NCBI GenBank assembly: GCA_050117315.1
Contig: JASFMY010000030.1
Coordinates: 1-55,794 of the forward strand
DNA length: 55,794 nt
Direction: 5' to 3'
Source of the DNA: JANQIV01 sp050117315
Lineage (GTDB): Bacteria > Bacteroidota > Ignavibacteria > Ignavibacteriales > Melioribacteraceae
The notes under the pieces are model-generated. The model saw only the letters and a list, made by a program, of their open reading frames with translations, made no database searches and had not been told where the DNA came from. A program made the position numbers and the translations under genes. Below, one piece after another: positions 25,192-34,258 of this stretch (positions are counted from its first letter, which is position 1; each line of letters begins with the position of its first letter).

Positions 25192-27036
25192 TTACATCTC
25201 TTTGAATAATTCTCCTTTCAACCATATCTCTTTTACAGTTATTTCTTTCCTGACGGAATTAGTTAATATCATTTTATCCGATTGGAGAATATCAGCTAAA
25301 AGTAATTCCTTTTCCGTCACATTATTTTTTTGTATAAAATATTTTCTATAACAGCCTTCCAATAATCCGCAATCTGTTTTAGGTGTAAACCATTCTCCTT
25401 TTTTTTGTAGGAAAATATTTGTTATAGCTCCTTCGGTTAACTCGTTTTTTTCATTTAAATAAATTACTTCGTCGTATCCCTGCTCTTTATATTTGTTTAA
25501 ATCATTATCATACATTTTCCTATTGGTTGTTTTGAAATATTGGAATTTATTTTGGCTGTCTATTCTGTTATTTGAAACAGTAATCTTCAAAATTTTCTTT
25601 TCTTCTTTTATTTCTTCTGCTTTAATTTTGATATCTCCCCATTTTGAGAGGAGCAATTTCATCTTATATCTTTTCAATTCTGACAATTCATCTAAATAAT
25701 TTCCTACTTCTGCCTCAATTTCGTCTCTATTAAAATTGAATAAAAAATACCCGGCACTTTCTTTAAGCCTATCGAAATGAATATCGAACAAAAATATTTC
25801 CTTTTTATCAACCAATATTGTTTCAAATAGTTCAAAATAGTTGTCACTTTTTGTAAGAAAATTTGCTTTCAGTTTTACTTCTTCAAATTCCTCTTGCGGA
25901 TTACTGTCCCAAACTATACCGCTTCCTATTCCAATTTTGCCTGAACCATTTTCTTCAATCTCAATTGTCCTGATCGGTATATTAAAATTGTAATTATCTT
26001 TTTCTATTAAGCAAATAGACCCTGTATAAATTCCTCTTTCTTCATTTTCCATTTCTTTGATGATCTGCATTGTTTGTACTTTTGGCGCGCCTGTTATTGA
26101 TCCGCACGGGAATAGATTTTTCAACAAGTTAAATAAGCTGTTGGAATTTGTTTCAGCATTAACAATTGATATCATCTGGTGAAGCGATTCGTAAGTCTCA
26201 ATTTTATGAACAGCCTTGGGTTCAACAGAATCTATTTGGGAAATTTTCCCCAGGTCATTGCGGAGCAAATCCAGAATCATCGTGTTTTCAGCTTTGTTTT
26301 TTTCGCTGTGCTTTAGCTGCTCAATCCTAAGTTTATCCTCATTTATATTTATTCCTCTATGAATGGTTCCTTTCATAGGATGGGCAGAGATCTTTTTCCC
26401 GTCTACTGAAAAGAAAAGCTCAGGCGAAACAGATATTATTACTCTTGACTGATCGTTTATTATTGCAGAATATTTTGCGGATTGGTTAAAAATTAATTTC
26501 AAAAATAAATCGGCAATATTCCCTTCAAAGCGAAATTTGCCTTTTACGGTATAATTAACCTGGTATGTGTCTCCTTCCTTGATGTAGTTTTTAATCTTTT
26601 CAATATTCTTTAAATACTCATCTTCAGTTACATTTAATTCGAATCCGTTGATTACAATATCCCAATCCGTGTTTATATCATATTCTATTTCGTTATAGTT
26701 ATACTTTTCTACCTCCCTTTTGTCAAATAAATAAAACTTCATCAGTGGAGTTGAAATTTCCTTTAAGTGTTCCCAAAACTTCTTTTCGAATAAATAACCG
26801 GCTTCATAATTTATTAATGTAAAACCAACTTTACCTTCGTTTATCGCTTTATGAATCCGCTCAAATTTCTTTTCGCATTCATCAAGTGAGTTAATTTCCA
26901 TAATCTCGGATGCTTTCCCGAACAAAACCGATTTGCCGTTTTTATAAATTTTTGGGGTATAAAAAAAAGCAGAGCTTGTTTTATCTTTTATACGGTTTAA
27001 TATTTCTATTAAATTCATAGTCTTAGAATAGAACAC
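25192..27036 (-). CDS. pabB: Bifunctional aminodeoxychorismate synthase component I / aminodeoxychorismate lyase (PabB-PabC fusion)
   Basis: A 614-residue fusion. Residues 1-385 are the chorismate-binding PabB part, with SPELFFSVDGKKISAHPMKGT and GSITGAPKVQTMQIIKE. Residues 395-614 are a PLP fold-type IV PabC-like lyase, with RYKMKLLLSKWG (probable PLP lysine region) and ITNIFLQKKG. Together they convert chorismate, with ammonia from PabA, to 4-aminobenzoate for folate. A second ATG at 27018 may be the real start. No pabA is in the window. It converges on the PEP-binding gene with a 40-bp gap. Confidence 0.92.
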   Translation of the reverse strand: MFYSKTMNLIEILNRIKDKTSSAFFYTPKIYKNGKSVLFGKASEIMEINSLDECEKKFERIHKAINEGKVGFTLINYEAGYLFEKKFWEHLKEISTPLMKFYLFDKREVEKYNYNEIEYDINTDWDIVINGFELNVTEDEYLKNIEKIKNYIKEGDTYQVNYTVKGKFRFEGNIADLFLKLIFNQSAKYSAIINDQSRVIISVSPELFFSVDGKKISAHPMKGTIHRGININEDKLRIEQLKHSEKNKAENTMILDLLRNDLGKISQIDSVEPKAVHKIETYESLHQMISIVNAETNSNSLFNLLKNLFPCGSITGAPKVQTMQIIKEMENEERGIYTGSICLIEKDNYNFNIPIRTIEIEENGSGKIGIGSGIVWDSNPQEEFEEVKLKANFLTKSDNYFELFETILVDKKEIFLFDIHFDRLKESAGYFLFNFNRDEIEAEVGNYLDELSELKRYKMKLLLSKWGDIKIKAEEIKEEKKILKITVSNNRIDSQNKFQYFKTTNRKMYDNDLNKYKEQGYDEVIYLNEKNELTEGAITNIFLQKKGEWFTPKTDCGLLEGCYRKYFIQKNNVTEKELLLADILQSDKMILTNSVRKEITVKEIWLKGELFKEM

Positions 27037-27314
27037 AAATTTTTATGCTCGTTATGATTTATTATGATTCGTTAAATAAGTAGTCTTTGTTTTTCTTACT
27101 TTTACTTTTTAATCATAATCTGTTTTACGAAATTAAAAAGTATGATTGAAATTTAATAAAGCAATTACCTATAAACACACATTATATTTCATTTTCAACA
27201 CAAAAAAAGACAATTATTCCCGATCTAAAAACTATCCATTCATGTAGTTATAAGCATGTTGATATTTTTCTTATCTTCAAAGTCAAAATAACTTATTGAT
27301 CTAAGGAAATTCAA

Positions 27315-28811
27315 ATGGAAAAACCCCGGCTAAGTTTTTGGCAAATTTGGAACATGAGTTTTGGATTTCTCGGGATCCAGTTCGGTTTTGCTCTTCAAAA
27401 TGCAAACGTAAGCAGAATATTTGAAACCCTTGGAGCCAATATTGATGAAATTCCGATTTTATGGATTGCTGCACCGGTAACAGGTTTGATTATTCAGCCT
27501 ATTATCGGGCATATGAGCGACAAAACATGGAACAGGCTCGGCAGAAGAAGACCGTATTTTTTAATCGGTGCCCTGCTGGCATCAACAGCAATATTAATTA
27601 TGCCCAATTCCCCGATTCTCTGGTTTGCCGCAGGGATGCTCTGGATAATGGATGCATCAATAAATGTTTCGATGGAACCGTTCAGAGCTTTTGTTGGTGA
27701 TATGCTGCCTTCTTCTCAAAGAACTTTAGGTTTTTCCATGCAAAGTTTTTTTATCGGAACCGGAGCTATAATTGCTTCAGCTTTGCCGTATGTAATGACA
27801 AACTGGTTCGGTGTAAGCAACACTGCCCCTGAAGGCGAAATACCTTTATCGGTTAAACTATCATTTTATATTGGCGGAACCGTGTTTCTTTTAGCCGTGT
27901 TATGGACAATCTTCAGCACAAAAGAATATTCTCCTGAAGAAATGCAAAAATTTGCAGAAGAAAAAAACGCTTCCGAACTGAGCCGTGGAAATGAATCTCT
28001 GGTTGAAGCAAATAGGTTTATAAAACTCGGATTAATCTGGCTTTTAACAAGCGTATCATTATTCTTAATTTTTTATCTCTTTATTTATATGGACTATGGT
28101 CTGGGAGTGTTCTTCGGAGGCGGAGCAGTATTTGGAATAATTCAATTGCTTGTCGGCTTTCTAACAAATTCCGACAAAACCGGAAGCGGATTAGTCACGA
28201 TTCTTAATGATCTTTATAAAATGCCGAAAACAATGGTGCAGCTTGCTTATGTTCAATTCTTTTCGTGGTTTGCATTATTTGCAATGTGGATATATACAAC
28301 ACCGGCCGTGACAAGACACATCTATGGAACGAGTGATACAACATCAGCACTTTATAATGAAGGTGCGGACTGGGTTGGTATTTTAATGGCTGTATACAAC
28401 GGCTTTGCTGCAATAATGGCTTTCTTTTTAATCTGGCTTGCCAAACGAACAAGCAGAAAGACCGTTCATGCGGTAAGTCTTGTTTGCGGCGGACTTGGCT
28501 TAGCTTCATTTTATGTCATTAAAGATCCGAATTTGTTATTGATTTCGGAACTGGGAATAGGTCTTGCATGGGCATCTATTCTTGCAATGCCTTATGCAAT
28601 TTTAACAGGTTCGTTACCGCAAAAGAAGCTCGGCGTTTATATGGGGATTTTTAATTTTTTTATTGTGATACCTCAAATAACAGCAGCAGCTATTTTAGGA
28701 TTTTTTGTAAACAACCTTTTTGGGAATGAAGCAATTTATGCCCTTGTTCTCGGTGGAGTTTCAATGATAATAGCCGCTGTTTTAGTTGGTAATGTTAAAG
28801 ATGAAGATTAA
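27315..28811 (+). CDS. MFS transporter, sugar (SLC45/GPH-like) type
   Basis: A 498-residue, about 12-helix inner membrane carrier. The loop 2-3 motif GHMSDKTWNRLGRRRPYFLIGA and the segment SINVSMEPFRAFVGDMLPS are those of the sucrose/maltose-type MFS proteins found across Bacteroidota and relatives. It probably exchanges a disaccharide with protons or sodium. The ATG is preceded by AAGGA at a good distance. It stands alone and is divergent from pabBC; a 6-bp hairpin follows at 28858-28873. Confidence 0.85.
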   Translation: MEKPRLSFWQIWNMSFGFLGIQFGFALQNANVSRIFETLGANIDEIPILWIAAPVTGLIIQPIIGHMSDKTWNRLGRRRPYFLIGALLASTAILIMPNSPILWFAAGMLWIMDASINVSMEPFRAFVGDMLPSSQRTLGFSMQSFFIGTGAIIASALPYVMTNWFGVSNTAPEGEIPLSVKLSFYIGGTVFLLAVLWTIFSTKEYSPEEMQKFAEEKNASELSRGNESLVEANRFIKLGLIWLLTSVSLFLIFYLFIYMDYGLGVFFGGGAVFGIIQLLVGFLTNSDKTGSGLVTILNDLYKMPKTMVQLAYVQFFSWFALFAMWIYTTPAVTRHIYGTSDTTSALYNEGADWVGILMAVYNGFAAIMAFFLIWLAKRTSRKTVHAVSLVCGGLGLASFYVIKDPNLLLISELGIGLAWASILAMPYAILTGSLPQKKLGVYMGIFNFFIVIPQITAAAILGFFVNNLFGNEAIYALVLGGVSMIIAAVLVGNVKDED

Positions 28812-29058
28812 CGAGTACCCCCTTTCTTACACATAAGCGCCAACTTAAGACCTTTAAAAAGGCATTTGCCTTTAATCATTAAGATAGTGACCGCCGGAGT
28901 GGTGGGCACCAACAGGTAAAATATTTATTCTTTTGCAATAACCCCAACTTTTTCTTAAAGAATTAGTTTCGGGACAAGTTTATCAATATAGGTTAACTTG
29001 TTTGATTGTCTGTCTTTTAGTCATTGATTCATCCGGCTTGTTATTTCTGCCGCTGCAG

Positions 29059-29226
29059 TCTTCCTTCTGTGAATGTAAGTTGTCATTCCGCGAAATTTTT
29101 TGCCATTCCGTCGATGTAAGCTGCCGTTCTGTCAATGTAAATTACCATTCCGCCGTTGCAGTCTTCATTCCGTGAAATTTTTCGGCATTCCGTTAATGTA
29201 GCTTGTCATCCTGCTGAGGTATAATC
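29059..29226. repeat. Degenerate ~21-bp direct repeats
   Basis: About eight consecutive units of 19-23 bases share the core CATTCCGT followed by a T/A-rich half: for example TGCCATTCCGTCGATGTAAGC at 29101-29121, then TGCCGTTCTGTCAATGTAAAT and TACCATTCCGCCGTTGCAGTC. Two units end in GAAATTTTT instead of ATGTAAG, giving a longer-period pattern. The variation between units excludes a recent duplication or a CRISPR array. The function is unknown. Confidence 0.6.
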
Positions 29227-29505
29227 TATTCCATAATTGTAATTTTCTATTATGTGTGTACCGGAACAAATCCCTAACCGTAAGTGAATATCCTTTCAAA
29301 ATAAAAATCACAAAACTGTTTTTTAGAGTTTATTAATCGAAAACATCTTTTTTATACTAAAAAAAAAGGCAGGAAAGGATGATAAAAGTATAAGGGAAAA
29401 AATGTTTTCTCCTATATTTGTGCCGTTTATAAGAGAAACATAATATTTTTTTAAGTTGACGTGGTTTTATACGGGGTTTGAATCATGCTGATAAAGTCTG
29501 GTCTA

Positions 29506-29538
29506 AAATCCCCGAAATCTCAAAGATTCCGGGGATTT
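29506..29538 (-). terminator. Likely transcription terminator of the 29582 gene
   Basis: AAATCCCCG (29507-29514 region) pairs with CGGGGATTT (29530-29538), with a further partial match (AATCT/AGATT) inside, making a GC-clamped stem-loop. On the minus strand it is followed by ATTTTAG, a weak T-run. It lies just past the stop of the minus-strand secreted protein gene and could end transcription from either side. Confidence 0.6.
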
Positions 29539-29581
29539 AAAAACTCAAGGAGATTTGCTTAAACTTTATTTTAACAAACAC

Positions 29582-30433
29582 CTATTTTTTGCTGAAAGAA
29601 ACTTGTATTTCGTATGAAAATTTTCTTTCGTTACTGCCATCGTAATCGTAAAATTTAACATGTATTAACTTTGTCTTATCCCCTTTTGTGTTTTTGTAAG
29701 AAACAACATTAGAAAGATTTTTGGGATGTCCAAGTTTTTTCGTTTCTTTTGATTCACTCCAAACAGTATTTGTACAATTCTTAATTTCCCGGTTCAGAAA
29801 ATTGAATACGGAATCTGCTTCACGAAAATTATTACCGTAATAAAAACTTGAAACGAATTCGTAGTTACCCGGTTCATTTTCCAAAATCAAATTTTGAATT
29901 GAACCCGGCAAGTTAAATTTGGAAGTCCACTGCTCCGGATCTAATTCAATTAATGTTTCTCTTATAAAAAAGTAGCCGTTGTTTGAATGCTCAGAGATAA
30001 AATCAAAGTAAGTACATAAGTCAGCACCTTTGCTAATGAATAAAGAATTAGCCGCAGCATATCTGCCGATTAATTCATAACTACCGGAATCTGTACTATC
30101 TCCTACAATTGACAAAAACCAAGTTCCGTCTTCATCTATTCTTTTGTTAAAACTTATGTAATCACTTCCTTCAAACGGGTATTCCAAATAATATTTCTGA
30201 GACGGAGCAACAATTGCAAGCAACGGAGGAAATTCTGCAGTTAGGGTAAGGTTAAGCATATCGCCGGACGAGAGATAAAATTTAACAGCGTCAAATCTAC
30301 CTAAATTTGGATCGACCGGATCATCGGTACTTAATTCCCCTTCGATTACAAACTCTTCCGATCTGTATTCGATGTTTTGAGAATAATTATTTACTGCTAA
30401 TAGTATTGTCAACAATAAAACAAAAAATCTCAT
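29582..30433 (-). CDS. Secreted hypothetical protein
   Basis: A 283-residue protein with a clear signal peptide (MRFFVLLLTILLAVNNYSQ, cut near 19). Residues 25-125 (DAVKFYLSSGDMLNLTLTAEFPP..., DEDGTWFLSIVGDSTDSGSYEL) have the strand pattern of bacterial pre-peptidase-type beta-sandwich domains, which often occur in secreted proteins. The C-terminal half is unrecognised. It is a single-gene unit, with a hairpin downstream, divergent from the 30524 gene. Confidence 0.6.
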   Translation of the reverse strand: MRFFVLLLTILLAVNNYSQNIEYRSEEFVIEGELSTDDPVDPNLGRFDAVKFYLSSGDMLNLTLTAEFPPLLAIVAPSQKYYLEYPFEGSDYISFNKRIDEDGTWFLSIVGDSTDSGSYELIGRYAAANSLFISKGADLCTYFDFISEHSNNGYFFIRETLIELDPEQWTSKFNLPGSIQNLILENEPGNYEFVSSFYYGNNFREADSVFNFLNREIKNCTNTVWSESKETKKLGHPKNLSNVVSYKNTKGDKTKLIHVKFYDYDGSNERKFSYEIQVSFSKK

Positions 30434-30523
30434 TTAGCCCTCTTAAAATGATTTTCAAATATATAATTCTTTTTATAATTATTTTAGTCAATTCAAAAGT
30501 AATAATAATATTTTCACATTGCG

Positions 30524-31168
30524 ATGAACAAAATCAAGCTATTGATAATAATTTTTCTCTGCTCATTTTCGTTTGCACAAATAAATAACAAACTTGATGA
30601 GTCGGTGTTGTACCTAATTGATTATTTATCAACGCCGGAGTATTCGGATTTAAAATCAAAAAATAGTGATATACAGATTGTTGACAGCATTTACTCGAAA
30701 ATGCTTGATTATCACAATAACGATATTTCCGAAACTTTATTATCACTTACTTTTCTGTTTCTACCATTCAAAGAGATGGACATTACTATTCCCTTGTTGA
30801 ACATGAATTTTAAAGCCGTTCTAATAAACGAGACAGAAAATAATTTTAGTCAAAAGAATGCGTTGCTGCCGTCAAAGATCTTTATCGATTCAGGAAAACA
30901 AAGTTCAGACATTGACAAGTTAGCACATTTTTTTGGAAATGCCTTTATTTCATATAATTTTAATTATTTCAAAATTTCCAAAATATTGGGTATTTTTGTA
31001 GAATTATTTGAAGAGTCATTTAAACTACAAGGGAAAATCGACACGCGGGATTTATATGCAAACGAACTGGGCAGTTTTTTCGGCAAAGCATTGGTTAAAA
31101 ACAAAAAACTGCTTCCGTCTGATGTTTTATGGCTTTACAATTACAGGTATTTTAGAATAAAAATTTAA
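30524..31168 (+). CDS. Secreted protein with a VanZ/DUF2279-like pattern
   Basis: A 214-residue protein with signal peptide MNKIKLLIIIFLCSFSFAQ. The C-terminal half has DKLAHFFGNAF...ELFEESFKLQGKIDTRDLYANELGSFFGKAL, which follows the conserved pattern DKxxHF...E...Q/K...D...D..aN.lG..lG of VanZ-like and DUF2279 proteins, but without their several transmembrane helices. It is 4 bp upstream of a sigma-54 response regulator, so the two are probably co-transcribed. The function is unknown; the family link is by motif only. Confidence 0.55.
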   Translation: MNKIKLLIIIFLCSFSFAQINNKLDESVLYLIDYLSTPEYSDLKSKNSDIQIVDSIYSKMLDYHNNDISETLLSLTFLFLPFKEMDITIPLLNMNFKAVLINETENNFSQKNALLPSKIFIDSGKQSSDIDKLAHFFGNAFISYNFNYFKISKILGIFVELFEESFKLQGKIDTRDLYANELGSFFGKALVKNKKLLPSDVLWLYNYRYFRIKI

Positions 31169-31172
31169 CGAT

Positions 31173-32528
31173 ATGAATACAATACTAATTATTGATGACG
31201 AAAAAGAAATATGCGAAAGCATTAAAATGATATTGGAATATGAAAACTATAAAGTTGATTATTCCAATGATGCCAAAACCGGCTTGAATAAACTGAGCAA
31301 CGGCTTATACAATGCAGTTCTATTGGACATACAGATGCCGGAAATGAATGGATTTGAAGTTCTAAAATTTATCCAGGAAAATAAAATTGATGTAAGCGTT
31401 GTAATGATTTCCGCATTCAGCTCATTGGAGAACGCAATAAAAGCTACAAAGCTTGGTGCTTTTGATTTTCTTGAAAAACCGATTGACCGTGATAAACTGC
31501 TGATCTCCGTTAGAAATGCAGTCGGCCAAACAAAATTATTAAAAGAAAATAAACAACTCAAAGAAGACTTAAAACCAAGCGAAAGGATTATTGGTTCAAG
31601 CAAGGCTATAAAAGGAATAATGGAAACCGTATCGAGGGTTGCAAAAACTGAAGCAAGAATTTTAATAACCGGTGAAAACGGTACGGGAAAAGAACTGGTT
31701 GCCCGTTCAATTCATACCCAAAGTAATAGAGCTGAAAAAGATTTGATTGAAGTAAATTGTGCTGCAATACCCACCGAGTTGATTGAATCGGAATTATTCG
31801 GGCATGAAAAAGGTTCATTCACAGGTGCTTTGAAGCAAAGAATCGGTAAATTTGAATTAGCTCACAAAGGAACGTTATTTCTCGATGAAATTGGAGACAT
31901 GAGTCTGCAGGCACAAGCAAAAGTACTAAGAGCAATAGAAGACGGAAAGATAGAGCGCGTTGGTGGCGGGGAAAAAATCGACGTTGATGTAAGGATTATT
32001 TCTGCTACCAATAAAAATATCAAAGAAGAAATTAAAAACGGTAATTTTAGAGAAGACTTATATCACAGGCTGAATGTAATTCCGATTCATGTTGCTCCCT
32101 TAAGAGAAAGAAAAGAAGATATTCCTTTATTAATAAACTACTTTTCAGATATAATTTGTCAAAAGAACAAATTCCCGAGTAAAGAATTTACCAAGGAAGC
32201 AATCAAAGCATTGCAGAACATGGATTTTAGCGGGAATATAAGGGAGCTTAGAAACCTGATCGAAAGAATAGTAATTATGATTCCAGGTAACGAAGTGACC
32301 GAGCAGGATATTTATAAATTATCTCCCCCGTCGGAAGACAAATTTGATGACTTAATGGATGTATCAAATTCTTTCCAGGAATTTAAAGAAAATGCTGAAC
32401 GTGCGTTTATCGTTAAACAATTAGAAATAAACAATTGGAATATCTCAAAAACATCTGAAATTTTGGGAATTCAGAGAAGTCACTTATACGGTAAAATGAA
32501 AAAATATAATATTGAAAAAGAAAAATAG
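31173..32528 (+). CDS. Sigma-54-dependent response regulator (NtrC/AtoC family)
   Basis: A 451-residue activator. The receiver domain (1-120) has the phosphoacceptor Asp52 (LLDIQMPEMNG) and Lys102 (LEKP). The AAA+ domain has Walker A GENGTGKE (167-174) and the sigma-54 contact loop as GSFTGA (214-219; GAFTGA in most members). A Fis-type helix-turn-helix closes the protein (ISKTSEILGIQRSHLYGKMKKY). It activates transcription from sigma-54 promoters in response to a sensor kinase. No kinase adjoins it, so its signal is unknown. The stop codon begins a perfect hairpin. Confidence 0.95.
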   Translation: MNTILIIDDEKEICESIKMILEYENYKVDYSNDAKTGLNKLSNGLYNAVLLDIQMPEMNGFEVLKFIQENKIDVSVVMISAFSSLENAIKATKLGAFDFLEKPIDRDKLLISVRNAVGQTKLLKENKQLKEDLKPSERIIGSSKAIKGIMETVSRVAKTEARILITGENGTGKELVARSIHTQSNRAEKDLIEVNCAAIPTELIESELFGHEKGSFTGALKQRIGKFELAHKGTLFLDEIGDMSLQAQAKVLRAIEDGKIERVGGGEKIDVDVRIISATNKNIKEEIKNGNFREDLYHRLNVIPIHVAPLRERKEDIPLLINYFSDIICQKNKFPSKEFTKEAIKALQNMDFSGNIRELRNLIERIVIMIPGNEVTEQDIYKLSPPSEDKFDDLMDVSNSFQEFKENAERAFIVKQLEINNWNISKTSEILGIQRSHLYGKMKKYNIEKEK

Positions 32529-32557
32529 TAAAACAGATTGCCAGCAATCTGTTTTAC
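32528..32557. terminator. Perfect 13-bp hairpin between the response regulator and hinT
   Basis: GTAAAACAGATTG (32528-32540) and CAATCTGTTTTAC (32545-32557) are exact inverse complements around the loop CCAG. The stem includes the last base of the TAG stop. The downstream arm ends in TTTT within the stem, but no long T-run follows. It probably stops or attenuates transcription before the HIT gene; the hinT ribosome binding site starts 4 bases later. Confidence 0.65.
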
Positions 32558-32569
32558 AATGGAGGTAAA

Positions 32570-32917
32570 ATGGGTGAAACGATTTTCGCTAAAATAATTA
32601 GAAAAGAAATTCCGGCCGATATAGTTTTTGAATCAGATAATGTATTGGCTTTCAGGGATATCAACCCGCAAGCGCCGGTTCATATCTTAATAATTCCCAA
32701 AATAGAAATTCCGACGGTACGCGAAATAAAAGGTTCGGAGCATGCTTACCTGCTTGGAGAAATGTATGATGCCGCCAATAAAATCGCTAAGGACGAAGGA
32801 ATTGCCGAAGATGGTTTTAGATTGGTTTTTAACTGTGGCAACAACGGCGGACAGGATGTTTATCACCTCCATATGCATTTACTGGGCGGCAGACAAATGT
32901 TATGGCCTCCAGGCTGA
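32570..32917 (+). CDS. hinT: HIT family protein (HinT-like purine nucleoside phosphoramidase)
   Basis: A 115-residue histidine-triad protein. The signature HLHMHLLGG (residues about 99-107) supplies the HxHxH catalytic triad, and the C-terminal RQMLWPPG matches HinT. Members hydrolyse AMP-lysine or AMP-amidate adducts in the cytosol. GGAGG lies 6 bases before the ATG. It sits just downstream of a hairpin and converges on purD. Confidence 0.95.
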   Translation: MGETIFAKIIRKEIPADIVFESDNVLAFRDINPQAPVHILIIPKIEIPTVREIKGSEHAYLLGEMYDAANKIAKDEGIAEDGFRLVFNCGNNGGQDVYHLHMHLLGGRQMLWPPG

Positions 32918-32982
32918 GGCAAGTAGACAGTATAATAAGTAATTGGTAAACTACCTTTTTATGTAATGCCAGTTCGTATTGT

Positions 32983-34257
32983 CTAATATGAAAGAAATGC
33001 TTTATCGGAAATATCTTTTCTGTAAAACATCCCTTCAAAATTTATTTTCTCTAAAGCATCGTAAACTATTTCTTTACTTTGCTTTAGATTATTTTTCTTA
33101 TTAATCGATGTTACTCCTAAAACTCTACCGCCGTTTGTCAGAATCTTGCCGTCTATTTCTTTTGTACCTGCATGAAAAACCACAACATCTTCAGAATCAG
33201 CATTTTCAAGACCGATAATTTCATACCCTTTTTCGTAAGCTCCGGGGTATCCCTTTGATGAAGTGACGACACAAACAGATGAACCGCCGTTATATTTTAC
33301 AACATCTGAACTCAAATTACCAATTGCGGAAGAATAAAGTAATTCGAGAAAGTCACCTTCAATTAGCGGCAAAACAGCTTGCGTTTCGGGATCACCAAAT
33401 CTACAGTTAAATTCAACTACCCTCGGTTTATTATCTTTTATCATTAATCCGCAATAAAGACAGCCCGAATATTTGCGTCCTTCAGATTTCATTGCTGAAA
33501 GTGTTCTTTCAACAACTTTCGTTTTAATTAACTCTAATATTTCATTAGTGACAAGAGGAGCCGGAGAATATGCTCCCATACCCCCGGTATTAGGACCTTC
33601 ATCATTATCAAATATTCTTTTGTGATCCTGTGAAGAAGGTAACAACACATAATTATCGCCATCTGTGACAGCAAAAATTGATGCTTCTTGACCTTCCATA
33701 AATTCCTCTATTACAATTTTTGCTCCTGATTCCCCAAATCTTTCATCAAAGAATATACTTTTTACTGTATCTTCTGCTTCAATTTTATCTTTGCAAATAA
33801 TTACTCCTTTGCCGGCAGCCAAACCTGATACTTTAACTACAGTCGGATATATTATTGTATTTAAATAAGTTACAACTTTTTCATAATCTTTTTTATCAAA
33901 GACTCTGTAAGCGGCAGTGGGAATTTTATATTTTTGCATTAAATCTTTTGAAAACGATTTATCACCCTCAATTATTGCTGCGTTTTTGTTCGGGCCGAAT
34001 ACTTTAATATTTTCTTCTCTCAACTTATCTGCAAGGCCCTCAACAAGGGGCTGTTCAGGACCTATTACTACTAGATCAATATTTTTTTTCTTACAAAAAT
34101 TGATTATTTCATCATTCTGTAACATTACATTTTCAGCTACTTTTGCTATACCTGGATTTCCCGGAGAACAGTACATTTCACTTAATTTTGGGCTTTGAAA
34201 AATTTTCCATGCTAATGCATGCTCCCTTCCGCCGCTTCCTATAACCAATACATTCAT
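32983..34257 (-). CDS. purD: Phosphoribosylamine-glycine ligase
   Basis: A 424-residue GARS of the ATP-grasp superfamily. The N-terminal SGGREHALAWKI motif, the glycine-rich VKVSGLAAGKGV loop and VEFNCRFGDPETQ near residue 285 identify it. It makes glycinamide ribonucleotide in purine synthesis. It lies 1 bp downstream of a glycosyltransferase gene and belongs to the minus-strand run starting at the acyl-CoA dehydrogenase. Confidence 0.97.
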   Translation of the reverse strand: MNVLVIGSGGREHALAWKIFQSPKLSEMYCSPGNPGIAKVAENVMLQNDEIINFCKKKNIDLVVIGPEQPLVEGLADKLREENIKVFGPNKNAAIIEGDKSFSKDLMQKYKIPTAAYRVFDKKDYEKVVTYLNTIIYPTVVKVSGLAAGKGVIICKDKIEAEDTVKSIFFDERFGESGAKIVIEEFMEGQEASIFAVTDGDNYVLLPSSQDHKRIFDNDEGPNTGGMGAYSPAPLVTNEILELIKTKVVERTLSAMKSEGRKYSGCLYCGLMIKDNKPRVVEFNCRFGDPETQAVLPLIEGDFLELLYSSAIGNLSSDVVKYNGGSSVCVVTSSKGYPGAYEKGYEIIGLENADSEDVVVFHAGTKEIDGKILTNGGRVLGVTSINKKNNLKQSKEIVYDALEKINFEGMFYRKDISDKAFLSY

Positions 34258-34258
34258 T

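Larger units (their letters stand above)
28812..29581. other. 770-bp spacer with repeats and a terminator, no gene seen
   Basis: No reading frame here looks protein-coding. It contains a short hairpin (AAAGGC ATTT GCCTTT, 28858-28873) just after the MFS gene, the 21-bp degenerate tandem repeats at 29059-29226, an A/T-rich stretch with a run of nine A residues near 29360, and the strong hairpin at 29506-29538. Confidence 0.6.

Noticed and set aside
28858..28873. Hairpin AAAGGC ATTT GCCTTT as a terminator of the MFS transporter
   Set aside because: The stem is only 6 bp and no T-run follows; left as a possible weak site and not annotated as a terminator.
29059..29226. Repeats considered as a CRISPR array
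   Set aside because: Units are contiguous and diverged with no constant repeat/unique spacer alternation, and no cas genes are present.
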